Assembly (NCBI GenBank): GCA_001275005.1
Contig: JWZX01001133.1
Span: 1-10,930 of the forward strand
Length of the DNA: 10,930 nt
Direction: 5' to 3'
Source of the DNA: Chrysochromulina tobinii
Lineage: Eukaryota > Haptophyta > Prymnesiales > Chrysochromulinaceae
Below are positions 5,504 through 10,930 of the stretch, in pieces. Numbering within the stretch: position 1 is the stretch's first letter; every line of letters begins with the position of its first letter. A program made the translations under genes and the position numbers. Under the pieces are notes generated by a model. The model searched no databases, was not told the origin of the DNA, and saw nothing but the letters and a program-made list of their open reading frames with translations.

Positions 5504-8150
5504 ATGAACAGGGTTGCCTGGGTCGATGTGACTTGCACGGCGCCCGGCCCGACGAGGACTGCGGCCCGCCGCACGCTCCTCGTCAATGCGAGCGGCTACG
5601 CTTGCTCCGGCAACGGCTCGAACGGCGGCATCGTTGCCGTCATGGGCGCCAGCGGCTCCGGCAAGACGACGCTGCTAACGCTGCTCGCAGGCCACGCACA
5701 GGCAGACGCGGGGTCGATCAAGCTCAACGGCGGCCCATTGAGGTCGTCCTCTGTCGGCTTCCTCCCGCAGTTCGATTTCCTCTTCGAGTCGCTCACCGTT
5801 CTGGAGACGCTGCGCCTCGGCTCGTCGCTTCGCGGTGCGCGACTCTCGCCCTCACGGCACGACGAGCAGGATGACGCGCGGCTCCTCGCTCTGCTCACGC
5901 GCTTGGGCCTCGCGCACGTCGTCCACTCGCGCATCGGCCAGGCAAATGCCGCCGGCAAACGCCGAGGCATCTCGGGGGGCGAGCGCAAGCGCTGCGCCCT
6001 CGCGCTCGCGCTGCTGGACGCACCGCCGCTGCTCGTGCTCGATGAGCCTACGAGTGGACTCGACGCGCGCGCGGCCGTCGACGTGCTGCGCGTGCTCTCG
6101 ACGCTCACCGCCGAGCAGGCCGTCGTCATCTCGCTCCACCAGCCATCTGCCAGAGCGTTCGGGCTCGTGAGCCAGCTCATGCTGCTCGCGCCGGGCGGTC
6201 GGTCCCTCTTCTTCGGGGCGCCGTCCCGAGCACTCGAGCACTTCGCCAGCCTCGGCCGGCCCGTGCCGTCGTACACGAACCCGGCCGAGCACTACATCGA
6301 GCTCGCCGCCGATTCGGACGATCAAGAGCTGCAAGCGCTGCTGCTCGGAGCGGCGGACGAGGCGGCCACCGGCCAGAGCCTCGCGCGCGCGCTACTCGAG
6401 GCCCGACGCGGCGCCCAGGACGGCGCGGTCGAGGGCGCCCAGGACGGCGCAGCTGCGTCCGCCCCTCCGCCCCGACGCAGCCGCCGCTCCAACTCGAGGC
6501 TGCAACGGGTCTCCTATGACGACGTGGCCTTGGACGACGTGGCTTCCATCCCGGCCACCCCGGAGCGGCGCGCCTCCGTCGGCTTCGTGGCCCAGCTGCG
6601 TGCCCTCCATTGGCGCGCGACCACGCAGAACCGGCGCCACCCCGCCTTCATGCGCGCGATGGCCTCGCGCTCGGTGATGATGGCCCTCATCGTGGGTCAT
6701 CTGTACTCGGGGCTGGGCACCTCGCAGGCCTCGGTACAAGATCGGACCGGCGTACTCTACTTCGTCCTCGCCAATCAGATCATGTGAGGGCCTCTGATTA
6801 CCTCGGATTTCCTCTGATTACCTCGCCAATCATATCATGTGATTTCCTCTGATTACGTGAGTGGCTCGGAGTGCCTCTCTGTGCGCCTTTGAGTACCTAT
6901 GATTACCTCGGATTACCTCTGATCACCTCGGATTATCTCTGATTACCTCTGAGTACATATGATTATCTCTGAGTACCTCGGATTACCTATGATCACCTCG
7001 GATTATCTCTGATTACCTCTGAGTACATATGATTATCTCTGAGTACCTCGGATTACCTCGGATCACCTCGGATCGCCTCTGTTCCTCAGGTCGGCTTCGG
7101 GTTCGATCCGCACCTTCGTCGCCGAGCGCGACATTGCCGCACACGAGCTCCGTGCGGACCTCTACCGGCTGCCCGCCTACTTCGCCGCGCGCTCACTAGC
7201 CGAGGCGACGCTCCATTTGGGATTCGCGCTGCTCTTTGGCTTGCTCACGTAGGAGCTCCCAGTGACTCGCATGTGGCCTCTGAGTGACTCTCAGTGACTC
7301 TGATCGCGTCTCCGTTTCCCACAGTGCCTCTCATTGCTTTGAGTGCCACTGAGTGCCCCATAGTGCCTCGTATGGCCTCTGAGTGCCTCGTATGGCCTAT
7401 GAGGGCCTCTCCGATCGCCTCATCGGGCAGGTATGCGCTCGTGGGCCTCGCGCCTACCGCTGAGCAGCTCGGCGTCTTCCTCACCATTGTCGTGCTCGTG
7501 ACCCTGTGCGCCGAGTCGATCGTCGTGCTCGTCGGTGCGGCGATGCCTGACGAGAGGAGTGCTGCCGTTGTCGGGCCGGTCGTCCTCGCACTCTTCATGG
7601 TACGCGCGCCAGTCTCTTCGTGAACGCCTCCGGTTGCAGATGGATTCAAGATCTGTGAGAGTGCCTCCCTAATTGCCTCCCTAATTGCCTCCCTGATTGC
7701 CTCCTGATTGCCTCCCCGATTGCCTCCCTCATTGCCTCCATGCGTACCTCTTGACTACCTCCCTTCCCTTCACAGGTATGCGGCGGACTCTTTGTGAACG
7801 CGAAGAGCATGCCGACGCTCTTCCGCCTCTTCAACCATGCCAACCCCTTCTCGTACGCCTTCGCCGCGCTCCTGCAGAACGAGATGCGCAATCTGACGCT
7901 CAGCTGCGAGCCGCATGAGCTCATAGGACTGCCGCCGCCCGAGACGGCGTCCCTCAAGGCGGCGGCGGCCCTCCTGGGCGACCTCTGGCCGGCGCAGCGC
8001 TGCCCCACGCACACGGGCGAGGAGGTGATCGAGCGCATGGCCCTCGGCGGCTGGAGCGCCTCCCAGAATGCGGCCGCCCTCGTCCTCATGATCGTCGTCT
8101 ACCGTGCGCTCGCGTTCGCGGCGCTGCGCGCGCGCTTCAAGAGACTGTGA
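5504..8150 (+). CDS. ABCG-type half ABC transporter, four exons
   Basis: Exons are 5504-6783, 7090-7248, 7431-7599 and 7776-8150. The joined length of 1983 nt is 661 codons including the TGA, so 660 aa, the usual size of an ABCG half-transporter, which dimerises to export hydrophobic compounds or lipids. The nucleotide-binding domain comes first, as in ABCG proteins: Walker A GASGSGKTTL (48-57), Q-loop LPQFDF (Q89), signature ISGGERKR (156-163), Walker B LLVLDEPTSGLD (D180, E181), switch His SLHQPS (H212). A low-complexity linker (GAQDGAVEGAQDGA and Arg/Ser-rich) leads to a C-terminal membrane domain with RTGVLYFVLANQIM, then a segment like ABCG TM3-TM5, split by introns 1-3, and a last loop and helix in exon 4. 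Splice sites are all GT-AG; phases are 2, 2 and 0. The frame is also open upstream of 5504 but without an ATG. The substrate is unknown. Confidence 0.92.
6784..7089 (+). repeat. intron 1 of the ABCG gene: decamer repeats with a 70-bp higher-order unit
   Basis: The intron is GTGAGG...CCTCAG, 306 bp, phase 2. It is made of decamers of the form GATTACCTCT / GAGTACCTCG / GATCACCTCG. Seven consecutive decamers (6911-6980) are repeated at 6981-7050 with one difference in 70. Splicing here restores ...NQIM-SASGSIRTFVAERD, as ABCG alignment expects. Confidence 0.9.
7249..7430 (+). repeat. intron 2 of the ABCG gene: degenerate decamer repeats
   Basis: The intron is GTAGGAG...GGGCAG, 182 bp, phase 2. 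It is built from diverged units such as GAGTGCCTCG, TATGGCCTCT and GAGTGACTCT, related in form but not identical to those of intron 1. Splicing joins ...FGLLT-YALVGLAP. Confidence 0.88.
7600..7775 (+). repeat. intron 3 of the ABCG gene: 11-mer repeats
   Basis: The intron is GTACGCG...TTCACAG, 176 bp, phase 0. Its middle (about 7660-7740) is a run of ATTGCCTCCCT-type 10-11-mers. Its first 28 nt resemble the start of the following exon. Splicing joins ...LALFM-VCGGLFVNAKSM. Confidence 0.88.
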
Positions 8151-8331
8151 AGAACAGGACAGGACAGGAGCACGGGCCACACACGGTGGTTAGTACTTAC
8201 CACAAAAGTAGCTCGTTGATAGCGGATTGTTCGACATCGGTTTACGAGTGACCGAGTGCTGTGTTTGCCGCCACAGCGCGTAAACTCGACTGGGAATCGG
8301 CATTCCACATCCTCCCTGCACAGACGCTAGA

Positions 8332-8351
8332 GGGGCACTTTTTCGTGCCCC
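8332..8351. repeat. short perfect hairpin
   Basis: GGGGCAC (8332-8338) and GTGCCCC (8345-8351) enclose a T-rich 6-nt loop. It lies about 180 bp past the transporter stop, so a 3'-end role is conceivable. A bacterial terminator is not implied. Confidence 0.5.
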
Positions 8352-8500
8352 CCCAAATTTCCGAGAAGGCGCGAAGTGGTCAAGATTTATTAACAGCCCA
8401 TTCACACACGTAAAAGTGCCGCCTTTGTGTCTGTGTGAGCGCCTCCCACGCACGCCTTTTTCGGGGCTTGTGGGTGTGTGTCTGGCCGAGAGGGCCCTGA

Positions 8501-8520
8501 AACGAACGAACGAACGAACG
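8501..8520. repeat. (AACG)5 tetranucleotide microsatellite
   Basis: Five exact AACG units lie about 35 bp before the start codon of the signal peptidase gene, probably in its 5' UTR or core promoter. Confidence 0.9.
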
Positions 8521-8554
8521 TAAAAGTGACGATCCGTCCCTCGCGTCGGAGAGG

Positions 8555-9934
8555 ATGACGGTTTTGATGCGTGCCTTGTTGGTGACAACCGCGTGCTGGG
8601 CGTGGACCCCACACACACTGTCTGTCCCCTCGATGACGCCGACATGCTGGCGTCAGCCCATGATTGTGGCATCGGGTAGCCCAGGCGAATGGTGGCGGCG
8701 AGCAGCCCGCCGTGGCGGCAGGAATGAGCGACCAGGCCAAGCAGCAGCCGGACCGCAGCGAGCACCATCCGCCCCGAGCGGCGATGAGCGCATTAGTGGT
8801 GGCCAGCGCCGCGTATTCGTACCGTGGCTGCTCAACAGCTACACTGGCGAGCTCGTCGAGCTAGCAGTTACGCTCATTCTCGCGCTCTCGCCGCTCTGGG
8901 TTGGCTTTTTCGCCTCACAGCTCATTTCGGCGTACGCGATCCCGTCGCGTTCTATGGATGAAACTTTGAAGGTTGGCGACGTCGTGCTCGCCGAGAAGGT
9001 GTCGTCAATGCTGCACCTGCCGTTGGAGCGCGGAGATCTGATCTTCTTCCGGCCGCCGCAGGAATTGTCGGAGATTGTGTCCGAGAGCGGCTTGCGCGTG
9101 GGCTCACGCGATCGGTTCGTCAAGCGCGTGGCGGCGATCGCGGGCGATCGGGTACAGCTCGACGAGACAGGTCGCACCGTCCTCATCAATGGCGTGCCGC
9201 GCGCGCCGCCGCCGCTCGCGTGTCCCTCCGAGCCGCCACCGGCCCTCTCGCTAGCGCCCGTTGCGGCGAGCGCAGCCGGCGAGATCGAGCTTGACGAAAC
9301 GAGCCCGCGAGCTCGTGCGGGCGGGATCGAGGCGCTCGTGGCGCTTGCACGCGACGGCGACGCCTACGGCAAGGCGGCGGCGAGCTCGGCCGACGCCCTT
9401 TCCAGCGCGGTGTCGAGCGAAGTGGATGCGGAGGTGGTTGCGCGTGTGCAGGCGATGCTCGACGCGGGAAAGGTCTCTAGAGGGGAGGCCGTCGCCTTGT
9501 TGCGCGAGGTGTCGCCGCCCGCGCGCGAGTCTGCTGAGGGCGCCGCCGAGGCTGCACGACGCCGAGCGAGCGCGCGAATCTTTGGGAACGTGGAGCAGCG
9601 TGCAGTGGACCCTCGACTCTTCGGCAGCGGCAGCGGCGGCGACGGCGCCGGCGTGGGCGCCATGGCGGGTGGCGCCATGGCGGGCGGCGCCCCGTACACC
9701 CTCACGATCCGAAAAGGTGAGGTGTTCGTGCTGGGCGACTGTGAGGCACGCTCGACGGACTCGCGTGCATGGGGCCCCCTGGCCGAGAGCGAAGTCGTGG
9801 CGCGACCAGTCGTGCGTGTGTGGCCCCTCGACCGATACGGCGCCATCGAGACGACCGCGGACCTCAATCCCTTTCGACGAGCGCTCGAGCAGGGGCGGCG
9901 TGCACTCGAGCAGGCTGCCTTCCCCTCGCTGTGA
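8555..9934 (+). CDS. type I signal peptidase, probably plastid thylakoid/envelope processing peptidase
   Basis: This is an intronless 459-aa serine protease of family S26, which removes signal peptides from proteins delivered to or across a membrane. It has the membrane anchor (about residues 100-120) followed by box B IPSRSMDETL with the nucleophile Ser133, box C RGDLIFF, box D DRFVKRVAAIAGD with the general base Lys190, and box E LGDCEARSTDSRAWGPL (G394-L410). VGDVVLAEKVSS and VVRVWPLDRYG match plant-type thylakoidal processing peptidases. The N-terminus (MTVLMRALLVTTACWAWT) is a signal-peptide-like hydrophobic stretch followed by about 70 Arg/Ser/Ala/Gly-rich residues, the bipartite presequence expected for a secondary plastid. 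Between box D and box E lies an Ala/Glu-rich insertion (about residues 217-380), much longer than in plant or bacterial relatives. Start: the first ATG of the frame, which gives the signal peptide. A mitochondrial or ER location is less likely because the ER enzyme replaces Lys with His. Confidence 0.92.
   Translation: MTVLMRALLVTTACWAWTPHTLSVPSMTPTCWRQPMIVASGSPGEWWRRAARRGGRNERPGQAAAGPQRAPSAPSGDERISGGQRRVFVPWLLNSYTGELVELAVTLILALSPLWVGFFASQLISAYAIPSRSMDETLKVGDVVLAEKVSSMLHLPLERGDLIFFRPPQELSEIVSESGLRVGSRDRFVKRVAAIAGDRVQLDETGRTVLINGVPRAPPPLACPSEPPPALSLAPVAASAAGEIELDETSPRARAGGIEALVALARDGDAYGKAAASSADALSSAVSSEVDAEVVARVQAMLDAGKVSRGEAVALLREVSPPARESAEGAAEAARRRASARIFGNVEQRAVDPRLFGSGSGGDGAGVGAMAGGAMAGGAPYTLTIRKGEVFVLGDCEARSTDSRAWGPLAESEVVARPVVRVWPLDRYGAIETTADLNPFRRALEQGRRALEQAAFPSL
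9652..9693 (+). repeat. short coding tandem repeat in the peptidase insertion
   Basis: GGCGCCATGGCGGG occurs twice in a row, giving GAMAGGAMAGG just before box E. It suggests the insertion grows by slippage. Confidence 0.85.
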
Positions 9935-10167
9935 AGAGGGCGCGACGAGAGCGCGCGCGCTCGGCTCCAGTATGCAGGCGCTGGGCTTTCGCTGTACCCC
10001 TGGCTGTACCGCTCTACATTTTGTGGCGTCTATTTCACGGTCGCCACAGTGGATCGGGTAGCGCGCGTCAGCCGACCCGACGGGGCGCCCGATCAACTGA
10101 TATGTGCTTCAGTTTTAGTTTTGCAATCATGCTTAGAGTCTTTCCCACATATCCGCCCTTGTGGCCC
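9935..10167. other. probable 3' UTR and intergenic sequence of the signal peptidase gene
   Basis: After the TGA the sequence starts GC-rich (GCGCGC-type) and becomes more A/T-rich (TTTTAGTTTTGC, about 10112-10124). I see no gene, no RNA gene and no AATAAA. Confidence 0.4.
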
Positions 10168-10716
10168 TTACAGCCACACCATTGGCCACATCTCTCGCCA
10201 ACCAAACTTGTAAACTTCGACCAAGCTGAGCGAATCTTGCTGGCTACCATCGACGCGGCCCCTAAAGTGGTACATGCAGACATGCAGGCCGAGGAGCCGG
10301 AACCGATACTCGAAACGTCGGACGAGCTGAGCACTTCCGTGCCGGCTCGCCAGTGCGTGTATCACGATCGGATGCACTCGGAGCGGGTGGTCTCTGTTGG
10401 CGCCGCAATCGTCGCTGGCGGCGAGCGCAGCAGCATCCTCATTCGCGTCGAGCGTTTCCGTCTGACGGAGCATCGAGCAGAGGCCCGTGAGAGAAAAGAG
10501 TACGAGAGCATAGTACTTGAGCAACGTCAGGGACTTCACCTCGTGGGGTAGACGTTCGCGGTGGTTCCTAAACTTATCGGGCTCATACGTAGAGGGCATG
10601 AAGAGGATCGTGCCGTTAAAGGAGTCGACGCATCGGGCAGCGATTGCTGGCCCGCATAGCATGCCATGAAAGGCCGAGTAGGCGCTTGCGCCGAGCGCGG
10701 GCTGGAGAAGACGCAT
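10168..10716 (-). CDS. hypothetical protein, strand uncertain
   Basis: The minus-strand frame from the ATG at 10716 (open further to 10896, but through a hairpin-repeat array) gives about 180 aa. It starts MRLLQPALGASAYSAFHGML, continues TILFMPSTYEPDKFRNHRER with a mildly hydrophobic KYYALVLFSLTGLCS, and has moderately raised G/C third positions. I recognise no family or motif. The opposite strand is also open over much of the same stretch (to a TAG at 10549-10551) with similar codon bias and an acidic peptide around PKVVHADMQAEEPEPILETS. Only one can be right, and possibly neither is. No splice sites convinced me. Confidence 0.25.
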   Translation of the reverse strand: MRLLQPALGASAYSAFHGMLCGPAIAARCVDSFNGTILFMPSTYEPDKFRNHRERLPHEVKSLTLLKYYALVLFSLTGLCSMLRQTETLDANEDAAALAASDDCGANRDHPLRVHPIVIHALASRHGSAQLVRRFEYRFRLLGLHVCMYHFRGRVDGSQQDSLSLVEVYKFGWREMWPMVWL

Positions 10717-10764
10717 CGGAGTCAATTCACAGTCCGCAGTCAAGCAAATGTTTTGGAGGTTGTT

Positions 10765-10843
10765 GCTCAACCCGGACTTACTTGGTGACGTTATGCTCAA
10801 CCCGGACTTAGCAAGTCCGGGTTGCGCTAAGTCCGGGTTGAGC
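10765..10843. repeat. four-copy 16-bp direct and inverted repeat cluster
   Basis: GCTCAACCCGGACTTA occurs at 10765-10780 and 10795-10810. Its reverse complement occurs partly at 10813-10824 (AAGTCCGGGTTG) and fully at 10828-10843. Copies 2 and 3 form a 12-bp stem with only a 3-nt loop (AGC); copies 2 and 4 form a 16-bp perfect stem. No known element is identified. Confidence 0.95.
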
Positions 10844-10930
10844 ACGCGGGAAAGAGTGACTACTTGAGTAGTGGTGAGTAACCTTAGACGTCGCACGCGG
10901 AGTGCGCAAAGGGTGTTCTAGACAGACAAC

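Larger units (their letters stand above)
8151..8554. other. intergenic region between transporter and signal peptidase genes
   Basis: I see no gene. It holds GGACA repeats just after the transporter stop (8158-8170), a hairpin at 8332-8351, a pure (AACG)5 array at 8501-8520, and the word ACGTAAAAGTG twice (8408-8418, 8518-8528). It should contain the transporter's 3' end and the promoter of the peptidase gene. No TATA box or clear polyadenylation signal stands out. Confidence 0.6.

Noticed and set aside
5596-6276. Long minus-strand ORFs antisense to the ABC transporter
   Set aside because: Antisense shadows of strongly G/C-third-position-biased exon 1; the sense strand has every ABC motif.
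6784-7089. CRISPR array in the regularly repeating intron sequence
   Set aside because: Units are contiguous 10-mers without unique spacers, inside a GT-AG intron of a eukaryotic gene.
8332-8351. Rho-independent terminator
   Set aside because: The window is eukaryotic, and the stem is not followed by a proper T-run.
8190-8768. 192-codon minus-strand ORF across the intergenic region upstream of the peptidase
   Set aside because: Crosses the AACG microsatellite and overlaps the peptidase presequence; no family likeness.
9251-10096. 281-codon minus-strand ORF over the signal peptidase gene
   Set aside because: Antisense to a confidently identified S26 peptidase, with no motif of its own.

Overview
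The window looks like nuclear DNA of a GC-rich eukaryotic alga with a complex (secondary) plastid. A haptophyte is my best guess, by inference from three points. The best-supported gene has GT-AG introns made almost wholly of about 10-nt tandem repeats. Exons are strongly G/C-biased at third codon positions. A plastid-type signal peptidase begins with an ER-signal-like N-terminus. Nothing looks bacterial: there are no operons or Shine-Dalgarno-led gene strings.

Layout. 1-670: possible tail of a gene running off the left edge, then sequence with no convincing gene. 671-842 and 5186-5357: two copies of a 172-bp repeat in inverted orientation, equal in length, about 97% identical and without indels. 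They bracket a 4.3-kb patchwork. The patchwork holds two oppositely oriented reverse-transcriptase (RT) fragments (996-1806), a (GCT)n tract, a 5'-truncated and frame-broken GH172/DUF2961 glycosidase fragment followed by polyadenylation-like sequence (2129-3054), a small possible coding piece, (CCGTCG)/(CCG) microsatellites, a GT8-family glycosyltransferase ORF on the minus strand (4577 down to 3483), and a non-coding zone with four short (GTAG)n blocks.

5504-8150: an intact ABCG-type half-transporter in four exons. The spliced length is a whole number of codons (660 aa) and all NBD motifs are present. Its three introns are tandem-repeat introns, and two carry traces of duplicated exon-boundary sequence. 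8555-9934: an intronless, probably plastid-targeted type I signal peptidase (thylakoidal/envelope processing peptidase type) with all catalytic boxes and an unusually long insertion. 9935-10930: a stretch with ambiguous coding potential and a dense set of 16-bp direct and inverted repeats near the right edge.

The genes do not form a pathway. The transporter and the peptidase are ordinary neighbours in the same orientation. The left half is better read as a nest of mobile-element debris and captured or retroposed gene pieces that now abuts the transporter's 5' end: the right inverted repeat stops only 146 bp before the chosen start codon.
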